Source: CAVPDE01 sp963702565 | GTDB taxonomy: Bacteria; Desulfobacterota; DSM-4660; Desulfatiglandales; HGW-15 | DNA: 64,000 bases | NCBI GenBank assembly: GCA_963702565.1 | Contig: CAVPDE010000022.1 | Span: 1-64,000 of the forward strand | Direction: 5' to 3' | In this document: in pieces, positions 44,851 to 53,621 of the stretch | Layout: every line of letters begins with the position of its first letter | Position numbering within the stretch: the first letter of the stretch is position 1 | Notes under the pieces: generated by a model | The model's database searches: none | Told to the model about the DNA's origin: nothing | Seen by the model: only the letters and a program-made list of their open reading frames with translations | Made by a program: the position numbers and the translations under genes

Positions 44851-46779
44851 TCAGCCTTCGTTCCCCTTGGCAGGTCGTTCTATCACCGGAGCCAGGTGTG
44901 AAGGGGAGACTCTCTTGACGGCACTGTACTCTGCCGGGCAAGAAACCATGCATTCCCCGCACTTGACGCACAGACTCTGGTCCACGGCTTTCTTGCGATC
45001 TCTTGTGGTGAAAATGGCTTCCACAGGACAGCTCCCTACGCAGGCGTCACAACCGCGCGCACACTTCTCAAGGTCAATGTAATAGGCCGTCAGAGTCCGG
45101 CACATTCCTGAAGGGCAGCGCTTGTCCTTGATGTGCGCCTCGTACTCGCCCCTGAAATAGCGGAGGGAAGTGATCACCGGATTCGGCGCGGTTTTGCCCA
45201 GCCCGCAAAGGGAACCCCTCTTGATGTCCTGGCTCAGGTTCTCGAGCTGTTCAAGATCTCCTTCCCGGCCTTCGCCCCTGGTGATCCGCTCAAGAATCCG
45301 CAGCACTTGTTTGGTGCCGATCCTGCAGAACGTGCACTTGCCGCACGATTCCTTCTGGGTGAAATCAAGGAAGTACCTGGCCACATCCACCATGCAGGTG
45401 TCCTCGTCCATGACCACCATGCCGCCGGATCCCATCATGGCCCCTGCCTCTGAGAGAGAGTCAAAGTCGATGGGAGTCTGCAGGAATTGATCCGGCAGGC
45501 ATCCTCCGGAGGGTCCACCAATCTGCACAGCCTTGAAGCTTTTCTTGTTTGGAATCCCGCCGCAGATGTCAAATAGGAGGGTCCTGAGATCCACACCCAT
45601 GGGGATCTCAACCAACCCCGGATGGACAATGTCGCCGACCACGGAGAAAATGGCTGTCCCCGGGCTCTTCTCTGTTCCGATGGCCCGGTACCACTCTGCT
45701 CCGCGCCCTAGAATGGGAGGGATCGAAGCAAAAGTCTTTACATTGTTGATGACGGTCGGCAGGCCCCGGAGACCTTTTTCCACGGGATAAGGGGGGCGGT
45801 GCTGCGACATGCCCCTGAACCCCTCGATGGATTGGATCAAGGCGGTTTCTTCCCCGCACACAAAGGCCCCTGACCCCTGGAAAAGGGAAATCTGAAAATT
45901 GAAACCCGTCCCGAGAATATTCCTGCCCAGGAGGCCCAGGTCTTTGGCCTGCTGCAAGGCTGTGGTGAGGACGCGCACTGCGAGAGGATACTCCGCTCTC
46001 ACGTAGATGATGCCCTGCGATGAGCCGATGGCATAGGCACACAGGGCCATGCCCTCAATAACCTGGTGGGGATTGCTTTCAAGGATGGTGCGGTCCATGT
46101 AAGCCCCAGGGTCTCCTTCATCGGCATTGCAGATCACGACCTTTTCCCCGGCTGGAGCCTGCCTGGCGAGGCTCCATTTGGTCCCAGTGGGGAATCCTGC
46201 GCCTCCTCTTCCCCTGAGACCGGAGTCCACGATCTCCTGCACGATCTCTTCCGGGTTCCGCCCAAGAGAGGCTGAAAAGGTTTCGTATCCGCCCTCAGCG
46301 ACGTATTCGTAGATGCTTTCCGGGTCTATGAGGCCGGACTTCTCCGTGACCACCCGTTTTTCATGACTGAATCTCGGGAAATCCTTGACCTGGGGAATAA
46401 GGTCGTTTTCCTCGGTAGCGCCGAGGAGATGTTCGAAAAGAGGATCTCCGTCTCTCAGGAAGGACTTGACGATCATTCCTGCTTTTCCGGGCGTCACGTT
46501 GTAGTAGAGAATGGGTGGAAACCCCGCGTTTTCAATAATCACGACGGGTTCGGCGTAACAGTGGCCCAGGCATCCAACCGTGTGGATAAGGGCGGACAGG
46601 TTCTGCTCAGCAAGGACCTCTTCAAAAGCTCTTTTCGTCTCAAGGGCTCCTGAAGCAATGCCGCAGGTCGCCATGCCGATATGGATTTTAGGTAGGCCAG
46701 CTTCTTTGAACGTCCGCCGGCGTTTTTCGGCCTCTTCCTGAATCGCCCGGAATATGGCCTCATGATGGGGTCGAGTCAT
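44851..46779 (-). CDS. NuoF/HydB-like NADH-oxidising subunit
   Basis: The 642-residue flavoprotein has an N-terminal thioredoxin-like [2Fe-2S] domain (MATCGIASGA and VGCLGHCYAEP), an NADH/FMN domain with RGRGGAGFPTGTKW and NADEGDPGAYMDR, the SLBB linker, a [4Fe-4S] site in ESCGKCTFCRIGT, and two C-terminal ferredoxin clusters (CDACVGSCPVEA, CVKCGECMVSCPAEY). This is the HydB type of bifurcating or reversible diaphorases. It overlaps the NuoE-like gene by 20 nt and precedes the ferredoxin-like subunit by 7 nt. Confidence 0.94.
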   Translation of the reverse strand: MTRPHHEAIFRAIQEEAEKRRRTFKEAGLPKIHIGMATCGIASGALETKRAFEEVLAEQNLSALIHTVGCLGHCYAEPVVIIENAGFPPILYYNVTPGKAGMIVKSFLRDGDPLFEHLLGATEENDLIPQVKDFPRFSHEKRVVTEKSGLIDPESIYEYVAEGGYETFSASLGRNPEEIVQEIVDSGLRGRGGAGFPTGTKWSLARQAPAGEKVVICNADEGDPGAYMDRTILESNPHQVIEGMALCAYAIGSSQGIIYVRAEYPLAVRVLTTALQQAKDLGLLGRNILGTGFNFQISLFQGSGAFVCGEETALIQSIEGFRGMSQHRPPYPVEKGLRGLPTVINNVKTFASIPPILGRGAEWYRAIGTEKSPGTAIFSVVGDIVHPGLVEIPMGVDLRTLLFDICGGIPNKKSFKAVQIGGPSGGCLPDQFLQTPIDFDSLSEAGAMMGSGGMVVMDEDTCMVDVARYFLDFTQKESCGKCTFCRIGTKQVLRILERITRGEGREGDLEQLENLSQDIKRGSLCGLGKTAPNPVITSLRYFRGEYEAHIKDKRCPSGMCRTLTAYYIDLEKCARGCDACVGSCPVEAIFTTRDRKKAVDQSLCVKCGECMVSCPAEYSAVKRVSPSHLAPVIERPAKGNEG

Positions 46780-47287
46780 CTTTCGCTTTTTCTCTTATCT
46801 GCCGTTCTTTCTCCAAGTGGAACCCGAGAATCAGCCCTTCTACTTTGCTCGGGGCCATGTGGCCGTGAACCTTCTCTTCCACAAGGGCCACCGGCGCCAA
46901 GGCGCAGCACCCCACGCAGGCCACTCGGTCTATGCTGAACTCCCTGTCCTCTGTGGTCTGCCCATCCCGTATGCCGAGCTTTCTCTCGAAGTTTTCCAGA
47001 ATGATCTCCCCGCCCCTCACGTGGCAGGCTGTACCCAGGCAGACCCTGATCGGGTGCTTTCCCGGAGGATGAAATCGGAACTGATTGTAAAAGGTAGCCA
47101 CTCCATAGACTTCGCCGGCCGTGAGGTGAAGGTGTCGGGCTACCTTCTGGACGGCCTCAGGGGGCAAGTAAGCGAGCTTTTCCTGAATCCGCTGTAGAAT
47201 GGGAATAAGGTTTCCACGGTCGTCCTTGAAGGGCGCAAGACAAGCGTCTAGATTCTGCAGTTCTTCAGCGCCGAGCTCGTCTGTCAT
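46760..47287 (-). CDS. NuoE/HydC-like [2Fe-2S] subunit
   Basis: The 175-residue thioredoxin-like [2Fe-2S] protein has ligands in VCLGTACHV and VACVGCCALAP, with the family N-terminal helix region (LIPILQRIQEKLAYLP) and GVATFYNQFR. It accompanies the NuoF-like subunit in diaphorase modules. A start codon with AGGAG about 11 nt upstream is used. It lies 22 nt after the cyclic-nucleotide-binding gene. Confidence 0.94.
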   Translation of the reverse strand: MTDELGAEELQNLDACLAPFKDDRGNLIPILQRIQEKLAYLPPEAVQKVARHLHLTAGEVYGVATFYNQFRFHPPGKHPIRVCLGTACHVRGGEIILENFERKLGIRDGQTTEDREFSIDRVACVGCCALAPVALVEEKVHGHMAPSKVEGLILGFHLEKERQIREKAKDDSTPS

Positions 47288-47308
47288 AAGATGCTGCTGC
47301 TCCTGGAA

Positions 47309-47776
47309 TTAGATTTTCTCCATGGCGCCGTAAACGCTCTGGAGGCGGTCACGTAGAAAGAAGCAAAGCCGCTCCAAAATGCAGAACCCCAGAGCGGGAT
47401 TGCTGAGCATCAGGGCCCTGATCTCGGTTCCATTGAAAAAGACGGCTTTCGTCGGCTTCTGGCATGAGGCGGAGGACAAGAAACTGTGGGATTTGCCCAA
47501 GAGCGTTGACCAGCAACCAAAGGCTCTGCCTTTTCCGATGGTTCCAATCACCACATTGCCTTTGCGTGCTCCCAAATCGACGGTCCTCTCCAGGGCGACT
47601 TGACCTTCAGCAATAATGTAGATGCGATCTCCGGTGTCTCCCTGGCGAAAGATCGTTTGACCGGGCTCAAAGGTCTGCTCACGGCAAAGGCCGGCGATCT
47701 TTTCAATGTCCTTTCTGTCAAGCCCTCGGAAAAACTCTGAACTCTCCAGCGCCTCAAAGATCTCTGATCGGTCCAT
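47309..47776 (-). CDS. Cyclic-nucleotide-binding domain protein without a DNA-binding domain
   Basis: The 155-residue protein is a single cNMP-binding jelly roll: EFFRGLDRKDIEKIAGLC, the beta-roll segment EPGQTIFRQGDTGDRIYII, and a phosphate-binding-cassette region near FGCWSTLLGKS. The usual Crp/Fnr helix-turn-helix is absent, and the protein ends after the C-helix. It is translated from AGGAGGG, 22 nt before nuoE. In this position it may gate or report on the diaphorase; that is inference. Stand-alone forms are known elsewhere. Confidence 0.85.
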   Translation of the reverse strand: MDRSEIFEALESSEFFRGLDRKDIEKIAGLCREQTFEPGQTIFRQGDTGDRIYIIAEGQVALERTVDLGARKGNVVIGTIGKGRAFGCWSTLLGKSHSFLSSASCQKPTKAVFFNGTEIRALMLSNPALGFCILERLCFFLRDRLQSVYGAMEKI

Positions 47777-47933
47777 AGGCCCTCCTTCGGCACGCCAGGC
47801 GTGCCTTCAGATGGTTTGAAACATTGGACTCGGATAAGATTTATCATTCGAAGCAGTTGAAGTAAACACGGAGTTTCGCGTTATGACGCTAAGCCCCCGT
47901 TTCCATAAGAATAACATAGAATCAAAAAGCGAA

Positions 47934-48157
47934 GGGTGCCCCGGGGTCGTTTCTGAAAGTCCGCAACGGGGCTTTTTTAGAAGCCCTTGCGTTTTCAGAT
48001 GTCTGAGAATTCCAGCCCCGAGTCAGCCCCAGATGGAGATCGGCGCGGCCAACGCGATACCGCTTCGCCACTTAGAAACCCAATTCATGATTAAGGGGGC
48101 GCAAACGGAGCCAAGAAAGAAATGTTGCGGACCTTCAGAAACGACCCCGGGGCGCCC
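47934..48157. repeat. 224-bp inverted-repeat element between the ASKHA ferredoxin gene and the cNMP gene
   Basis: The ends are 34-bp inverted repeats with two mismatches, containing CCGGGGTCGTTTCTGAA and GTCCGCAAC (left 47934-47967, right 48124-48157). The interior of about 156 nt has no gene, but a small hairpin GGGCTTTTTTAGAAGCCC lies just inside the left end. This is the shape of a MITE or a structured attenuator. The 394-nt gap 47777-48170 holds no coding sequence. Confidence 0.6.
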
Positions 48158-48170
48158 AAGCGAAAAAGAA

Positions 48171-50081
48171 TCAATACTTCACGGAAGGGAACAGCCTCCG
48201 ATCCGTGTGCGGGAGAAACAAAGCGGCGATGTACTCGTCCATGTAAGGGGGATAGTTGGAAAGCTCGATGTTGGTCATTGACCGTGACACATGGAGGCAT
48301 TTTTCAAAGGCTTCCTCTGAGGTGAGAGCCATGCGGGCGCCTGTTAACGAGCTGTTCCCGATGAATTTGATTTTTTCTTGGGGAATGTCCGGCAAAAGAC
48401 CAATGGCAACGGCCTTTGGAACATTGAGAAAGTTTCCAAAACCGCCGGCCACGTAAAAAGTGTCGAGCTGGTCAAAGGAAAGGCCGGAGTAATCGATCAA
48501 GGATTTGATCGCCGCAAAGATAGACCCCTTCGACTTGATCAAATTGGCAATGTCCGGTTCGGTGAACACAATGGCTTCGCCTGTTTCCGTTTCGTTTGCC
48601 TGTGCAATCACGTATTGGGGAACATTGTCTTCAAAGGTGAGGCGGGGATCGCTCCGGGTCCGATCGAATTTCCCGTCCGATCCGATGATCCTGTTTCTCT
48701 TCAGCTCATAGATGCAGTCGATGAGCCCTGAGCCACAAATGCCGAGGGGTCTTGTGCGGCCGATGGTCTGGTAAGAAACGTTCCCGTTGGCGATCTCCAC
48801 TTTTTCAATCGCCCCCCTTGTCGCGCGCATTCCGCACCGGGTTCCACCCCCTTCGAAAGAGGGGCCGGCCGAGGCTGAACAGCACACCAACCACTCCTTG
48901 TTGCCGATGGCAATCTCGCCGTTGGTGCCGATGTCGATCAGGCCCTGAACGTGAGGTTGATCCGCAATGCCGCTGGCCACAATGCCTGCCACGATGTCCC
49001 CTCCCACATAGGAGGCGACGCTGGGAAGGGTTTCCAGAACACCCCTGGGATTGATGCGGATTCCGATCTCGCCGGCCAGGATCTGAGGATAGACGTCCGC
49101 TGTCGGAACATAGGGCTCCAGCCGGATGTTGCAGGGCGTGAGCCCCAAAAGGAAATGGCTCATCGTGGTGTTGCCCGCAGCCACGACGGCATGGATGTCT
49201 TCGGCCGGAACCTTGGTTTTCTTGGCCAAGGATTCGATCAGGCTGTGGATGTTCTTCACAACCGCTTCGTGCAGAGGATGAAGACCGTCTTTGGTGCACG
49301 CAAAGACCATTCTTGAAATCACGTCAGCCCCCCACTGGGCCTGGAGGTTGTGAGTGCCCTCGACCCCGAGGACGCGGCCTGTCTTGAGATCCACGAGCTG
49401 GGCGACCACGGTCGTGGTCCCCACATCCACGGCAAGTCCGAAATTGCGGCTGCTGGTGTCCAGAGGTTCGATCTTCTGGATCCGGTAACGCCCCCTGTCT
49501 TTCACCACGGTGACGGTGATTTTCCAGTCGCAGTCCCGAAGCGTATCCGAAAGGTGCTGAAGACAGGGAAGGGAGATTTCAAAGGAATGCCGCCCGATTT
49601 TCTTCCGCAATTCCCTGCTCACCCGTTCAATATCCGTGATGTTGTCCTGAAGAGTCGGAAGGGGGAGTTCCAGGTAGATTTTTCGCACCAAGGGTTTGAG
49701 GGGATAGAGCGGGGTTTCAGGCACCCGCTTCGGCGAGACTCCGCCCTGGATGTCAGCGGCCGCCTCACCTGTCATGATCTGCTCCCCTTCGAGCCTGGAC
49801 TCCGGTGGAATTTCCACTTCAAGATCTTCGCTGATCTTGCTTTGGCAGGCCAGGACAAAGCCTTTTTCCAGTTCCTCTTTGGAGAAGAAGGCCGAAAGGC
49901 CGGCAGACCTTTTCACGGCTCCCTTCAGAATCTGGACTTTGCACTCCCCGCAGACCCCTTCTCCTCCGCAGAGGTTATTGATGTGAAGCTCTGCTCTCTG
50001 TGCGGCCTGGGCAATAGTTGAGCCTTCCGCTACCTCGACGGATTTATGAGCCGGAAGAAAGGTGGCCCTGCTGTTTTTCAT
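48171..50081 (-). CDS. ASKHA-domain ferredoxin (RACo-like, DUF4445), corrinoid-activation type
   Basis: The 636-residue protein starts with a plant-type [2Fe-2S] domain (NLCGGEGVCGECKVQI, last Cys in LACQSK), then a linker and an actin-like ASKHA ATPase domain with AVDVGTTTVVAQLVDL, AAGNTTMSHFLLGL, IDIGTNGEIAIG and YVAGGFGNFLNV. This architecture matches RACo/RamA-related reductive activators that reset inactive Co(II) corrinoid proteins with ATP. No corrinoid protein or methyltransferase is in the window, though the next gene on the other strand is a B12-dependent reductase. It is followed by an inverted-repeat element and the diaphorase genes. Confidence 0.9.
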   Translation of the reverse strand: MKNSRATFLPAHKSVEVAEGSTIAQAAQRAELHINNLCGGEGVCGECKVQILKGAVKRSAGLSAFFSKEELEKGFVLACQSKISEDLEVEIPPESRLEGEQIMTGEAAADIQGGVSPKRVPETPLYPLKPLVRKIYLELPLPTLQDNITDIERVSRELRKKIGRHSFEISLPCLQHLSDTLRDCDWKITVTVVKDRGRYRIQKIEPLDTSSRNFGLAVDVGTTTVVAQLVDLKTGRVLGVEGTHNLQAQWGADVISRMVFACTKDGLHPLHEAVVKNIHSLIESLAKKTKVPAEDIHAVVAAGNTTMSHFLLGLTPCNIRLEPYVPTADVYPQILAGEIGIRINPRGVLETLPSVASYVGGDIVAGIVASGIADQPHVQGLIDIGTNGEIAIGNKEWLVCCSASAGPSFEGGGTRCGMRATRGAIEKVEIANGNVSYQTIGRTRPLGICGSGLIDCIYELKRNRIIGSDGKFDRTRSDPRLTFEDNVPQYVIAQANETETGEAIVFTEPDIANLIKSKGSIFAAIKSLIDYSGLSFDQLDTFYVAGGFGNFLNVPKAVAIGLLPDIPQEKIKFIGNSSLTGARMALTSEEAFEKCLHVSRSMTNIELSNYPPYMDEYIAALFLPHTDRRLFPSVKY

Positions 50082-50209
50082 TGGATTTTACCCTCGAGTT
50101 CGCTTGGGGCGTATCCCGGAATTGATCCCCCCTATACCATTCCCACAGGAGGGAGGGAAACAGAAATCAGAGCATTTCGAGGGAGGTAGGGATAGTAGTA
50201 GAATTTTTG

Positions 50210-50238
50210 TTGACGTACTATATCTTGCGATCTAATAT
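50210..50238 (+). promoter_or_regulatory. nrdJ promoter with an NrdR-box-like spacer
   Basis: TTGACG at 50210-50215 and TAATAT at 50233-50238 are separated by exactly 17 nt, a strong sigma-70 arrangement. The spacer carries TACTATATCTTG, which resembles the NrdR box that represses ribonucleotide reductase genes. The transcript leader would be about 130 nt with no cobalamin-riboswitch features. Confidence 0.6.
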
Positions 50239-50374
50239 AAAAAATTGTGTATATCTGACATTCAAATGATGTAAGTTTCGAAGCCCAAAATCAGCGTTTC
50301 CTCTTTTACTGATCTAGGCCGGGGCGAAATCCTTTTTCTACTAAATCCCGTTCAGGTTCTTCAGGAGGCTCTTC

Positions 50375-52864
50375 ATGACTCAAGTGGATCGTCTTTTGGT
50401 CAAAGATGAGCAAGGTTCGGATCTAGCGTCTTTCAGCTGGGATGATCGGCAGTTTTCAGATCTCCTGGCCAGCGCGAACTGTGTGAACACTGCTCAGGCC
50501 GTGGACATCAGCCGATCCTTGATGGAAGAGATCCGCAAAAGGGAGATCCAGAGCATTACGGTTCCCCTGCTGGAGAGGATCATAGAGGACAAACTCAAAG
50601 AGTATGGCATTTCCAAGTCCGACCCCGTCCGGCTGGACAACTCCCTTTTTGTGAGGAAGGGAAAGCTCGTTCTCAGCGCTAACGCCAGAACCGTGCTCGA
50701 AAGAAGATATCTCCGGAAAGATCTGAACGGGAAAATCATAGAGACGCCCGAGGAGATGTTCCGGCGGGTGGCCCGACACATTGCCAAAGCGGAAAAAGCC
50801 TACGGAGATGAAAACCGTGTCAAGCAGATGGAAGAAGTGTTCCATGCGATGATGACTGAATTCAAGTTCCTGCCCAATTCTCCGACGCTGATGAATGCAG
50901 GCCGGAGGCTGGGGCAATTGGCCGCCTGTTTTGTCCTGCCCGTGGAAGACAGCATGGAAGGGATTTTTGATGCCCTGAAGAGTGCGGCGCTCATTCACAA
51001 ATCAGGAGGCGGGACAGGGTTTGCTTTCTCAAGGCTGAGGCCGAAAAACAGCAAGGTGGGCACCACCGGAGGCGTCGCCTCAGGGCCGGTCTCCTTTATG
51101 AAGATCTTCAACACCGCCACCGAGCAGGTCAAGCAGGGAGGAACCAGGCGAGGAGCCAACATGGCGATCCTGCGAGTGGATCACCCGGACATCGTGGAAT
51201 TCATCACGTGCAAGAGGGATAACCGCGAGCTGAACAACTTCAATATCTCGGTGGGCGTGACCGACGCCTTCATGGAGGCGGTTAAGGCCGGGAGCTCGTA
51301 TGACCTCATCGATCCCCGCGAAAAAAGGAAAGTGACGGAGCAGGATGCGGTGGAGGTTTATAATGCGCTGGTCTACAACGCATGGGAGAGCGGGGATCCG
51401 GGGGTGATCTTCCTGGATCGAGTCAATCGTGACAATCCCACGCCCGACCTGGGGGAGATCGAAAGCACGAACCCCTGTGGAGAGCAACCTCTTTTGCCCA
51501 TGGAAGCCTGCAACCTGGGCTCCATCAACCTGGCCAAGTTTGTTACCTTCAAGGAAGGGCTTCCGACTGTCGACTACAGCGGGCTGAAGGACCTGGTGTG
51601 GAACTCGGTTCGGTTTCTGGACAACGTGATCGACATGTCCAAGTACCCGCTTCCGGAGATCGAAAAAATGGCCAGAGGCAATCGCAAGATCGGACTCGGG
51701 GTCATGGGTTTTGCGGACATGCTTTTCCAGCTGGGCGTTCCCTACGATTCAGAGCAGGCGCTGGAAGTGGCGGAAAAAGTCATGGGCTTTATCCAGAAGG
51801 AATCGAGGGATGCGTCACGGGCCCTGGCTGAAGAGAGGATGGTTTTCCCCAATTTCGAGAAGAGCATTTACAAGAACATGGAAAACAGCCGGTTCAGAAA
51901 TGCCACGACCACCACGATCGCTCCCACAGGGACCCTCAGCATTATTGCCGGATGCTCCAGCGGCATTGAACCGCTTTTTGCTCTCAGCTTTGTCCGCACG
52001 GTCATGGACAACGACAAGCTCCTTGAAACGAACCCTTACTTTGAGAAGGCCGCGCGACAGCGGGGTTTCTATTCTCCCGAGATCATGGATGCAGTGGCCC
52101 GCTCGGGCAGTATCCGGCACATGGAAGGGATTCCGCAAGATGTCAAGGAGGTCTTCGCGACCGCTCACGATATCACACCGGAATGGCATGTGCGGATGCA
52201 GGCGGCCTTTCAGAAGTTCACGGACAATGCCGTGTCCAAGACCGTGAACTTGCCCAGGGACGCCACGGTCGAGGATGTGATGAAGGTGTACAACCTGTCC
52301 TATGAGCTGGGATGCAAAGGCATCACGATCTATCGCGACGGGAGCAAGGAAAATCAGGTCCTCAGTGTGGATGACAAGGGAAAAGAGCTCCGGCCTATGA
52401 TCGGCGATGTTCGTGATCGGCCCGAAACCCTTGAAGGCTTCACCACAAAGGTCGTCACCGGCATGGGGAATCTCTATGTCACGGTGACGGAAATGAACGG
52501 CAAGCCCTTTGAGGTCTTTGCCACCATCGGCAAATCCGGCAAATCCACAATGGCCAAGACCGAAGCCATCGGTCGACTCGTCTCCCTGGCGCTCCGATCG
52601 GGCATCACCCCGGACAAGATCGTGGAGCAGCTCAAAGGAATTTGCGGCGAGCACCCCGTGTTTTCAAAGGACGGATTGGTGCTCTCTATTCCCGATGCCA
52701 TCAGCAAGGTCCTCGAGAAGAGATACTTGAAGGACCAAAAGCCCACTACGCGCAAGTACACAAACAGCCTTCTGGGTGAGACCTGCCCCGAGTGCGGTCA
52801 GACGATCAGCTTTGAAGAAGGATGCATGACCTGCCATTTCTGCGGTTTCACCAAGTGCGGCTAG
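50375..52864 (+). CDS. nrdJ: Adenosylcobalamin-dependent (class II) ribonucleotide reductase
   Basis: This 829-residue enzyme reduces ribonucleotides with a B12 radical. An ATP-cone-like region lies in the first 80 residues. The catalytic barrel has C185 in LAACFVLPV, the active-site set NPCGE with N366, C368 and E370, and PTGTLSIIAGCSSGIEP. A C-terminal cysteine-rich tail (CPECGQT and CHFCGFTKCG) reloads electrons. B12-dependent enzymes of this type work with or without oxygen. The start at 50375 follows AGGAGG. It fits with a corrinoid-using metabolism. Confidence 0.95.
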   Translation: MTQVDRLLVKDEQGSDLASFSWDDRQFSDLLASANCVNTAQAVDISRSLMEEIRKREIQSITVPLLERIIEDKLKEYGISKSDPVRLDNSLFVRKGKLVLSANARTVLERRYLRKDLNGKIIETPEEMFRRVARHIAKAEKAYGDENRVKQMEEVFHAMMTEFKFLPNSPTLMNAGRRLGQLAACFVLPVEDSMEGIFDALKSAALIHKSGGGTGFAFSRLRPKNSKVGTTGGVASGPVSFMKIFNTATEQVKQGGTRRGANMAILRVDHPDIVEFITCKRDNRELNNFNISVGVTDAFMEAVKAGSSYDLIDPREKRKVTEQDAVEVYNALVYNAWESGDPGVIFLDRVNRDNPTPDLGEIESTNPCGEQPLLPMEACNLGSINLAKFVTFKEGLPTVDYSGLKDLVWNSVRFLDNVIDMSKYPLPEIEKMARGNRKIGLGVMGFADMLFQLGVPYDSEQALEVAEKVMGFIQKESRDASRALAEERMVFPNFEKSIYKNMENSRFRNATTTTIAPTGTLSIIAGCSSGIEPLFALSFVRTVMDNDKLLETNPYFEKAARQRGFYSPEIMDAVARSGSIRHMEGIPQDVKEVFATAHDITPEWHVRMQAAFQKFTDNAVSKTVNLPRDATVEDVMKVYNLSYELGCKGITIYRDGSKENQVLSVDDKGKELRPMIGDVRDRPETLEGFTTKVVTGMGNLYVTVTEMNGKPFEVFATIGKSGKSTMAKTEAIGRLVSLALRSGITPDKIVEQLKGICGEHPVFSKDGLVLSIPDAISKVLEKRYLKDQKPTTRKYTNSLLGETCPECGQTISFEEGCMTCHFCGFTKCG

Positions 52865-52909
52865 CCGCCTGCTTGATTCGCCCTCCTTCTATCGCATCTC
52901 TCCAGTCTC

Positions 52910-52964
52910 TTGACAGAGAGCCTCTTGTGATTATTATTTTGACAACAGTTCGATTTTGTCAAAA
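52910..52964 (+). promoter_or_regulatory. hsp20 promoter with a palindromic operator-like site
   Basis: TTGACA (52910-52915) and TATTAT (52932-52937) are 16 nt apart. Directly after it lies TTTTGACAA-N10-TTGTCAAAA (52937-52964), a perfect 9-bp inverted repeat covering the likely start site. It is not the CIRCE element. The AAGGAGG ribosome site follows, so a repressor or RNA hairpin here would block expression. Confidence 0.6.
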
Positions 52965-52978
52965 AGGAGGACAAAGCC

Positions 52979-53425
52979 ATGACACTATCACTAAGTAGAG
53001 CGTTTCGCAGACCGTCTTGGATGACTCCTTATGGATTGGAAGGAGTAGGCGATGTGTTCTTTGATCGCCTCTGGCCTGAATGGAGGAGGGATGCGGGTGA
53101 AGAGTGGACTCCTGCCGTGAATTTCTTCGAGAAGGACGGAAGCTTCCATGTCACCGCAGACCTTCCTGGAATTAATAAGGAAGACCTTTCCGTAACCTTT
53201 GAAGACGGTACGATCACGATCAGCGGAAAGAAGGAGTCTCCGAAAGAAGAGAAAGACGCCAATTACTACATGAAAGAAACCCATTACGGGTCTTTTTCCC
53301 GATCCTTCAGGGTTCCCGGCGAAGTTCATGCGGACAAGGTCGAGGCAACCTATAAAGATGGGGTTCTGACGGTCATCCTTCCCAAAAACGAAGAGACGAA
53401 GACAAAGAAAATAGAAGTGCACTAA
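52979..53425 (+). CDS. Hsp20/alpha-crystallin family small heat-shock protein
   Basis: The 148-residue chaperone contains an alpha-crystallin domain (about residues 42-140). It has WTPAVNFFEKDG, HVTADLPGINKEDLSV, the ISGKKE strand, FSRSFRVPGEV and the A-x-x-x-GVLTV segment (YKDGVLTVILPK), ending in a short charged tail. It prevents aggregation of unfolded proteins without ATP. It is monocistronic: its own promoter and operator precede it and a strong terminator follows. Confidence 0.94.
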   Translation: MTLSLSRAFRRPSWMTPYGLEGVGDVFFDRLWPEWRRDAGEEWTPAVNFFEKDGSFHVTADLPGINKEDLSVTFEDGTITISGKKESPKEEKDANYYMKETHYGSFSRSFRVPGEVHADKVEATYKDGVLTVILPKNEETKTKKIEVH

Positions 53426-53452
53426 GACGGTCATTGTGTGCAAGCCATAAAG

Positions 53453-53491
53453 AGGGCCGAGCCGGATGGTTCGGCCCTTTTTCTTTTTGAA
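53453..53491 (+). terminator. Rho-independent terminator of hsp20
   Basis: AGGGCCGA and TCGGCCCT pair around a short inner stem, followed at once by TTTTTCTTTTT. It starts 28 nt after the hsp20 stop. It also shows that an upstream in-frame start of the next gene at 53466 would lie inside the terminator and is not used. Confidence 0.88.
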
Positions 53492-53621
53492 CACGAGTTT
53501 TTTCTCCCTGACAGACGGAGTGAATTTCGAAGCTAGTGCGATGCCGATACCCGGAAAGGCTTTTCTTTTAGACAAAAAAAGGGTAGGAAACGATCATCCA
53601 TGCAAAACGGAGGTGCCGGCC

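Noticed and set aside
44196..47287. Part of respiratory complex I or a hydrogenase operon
   Set aside because: There are no membrane Nuo subunits and no H-cluster or NiFe subunit nearby; only the diaphorase part is present.
50100..50374. Cobalamin riboswitch upstream of the B12-dependent reductase
   Set aside because: The leader lacks the B12-box and conserved helices; the promoter explains most of the gap.
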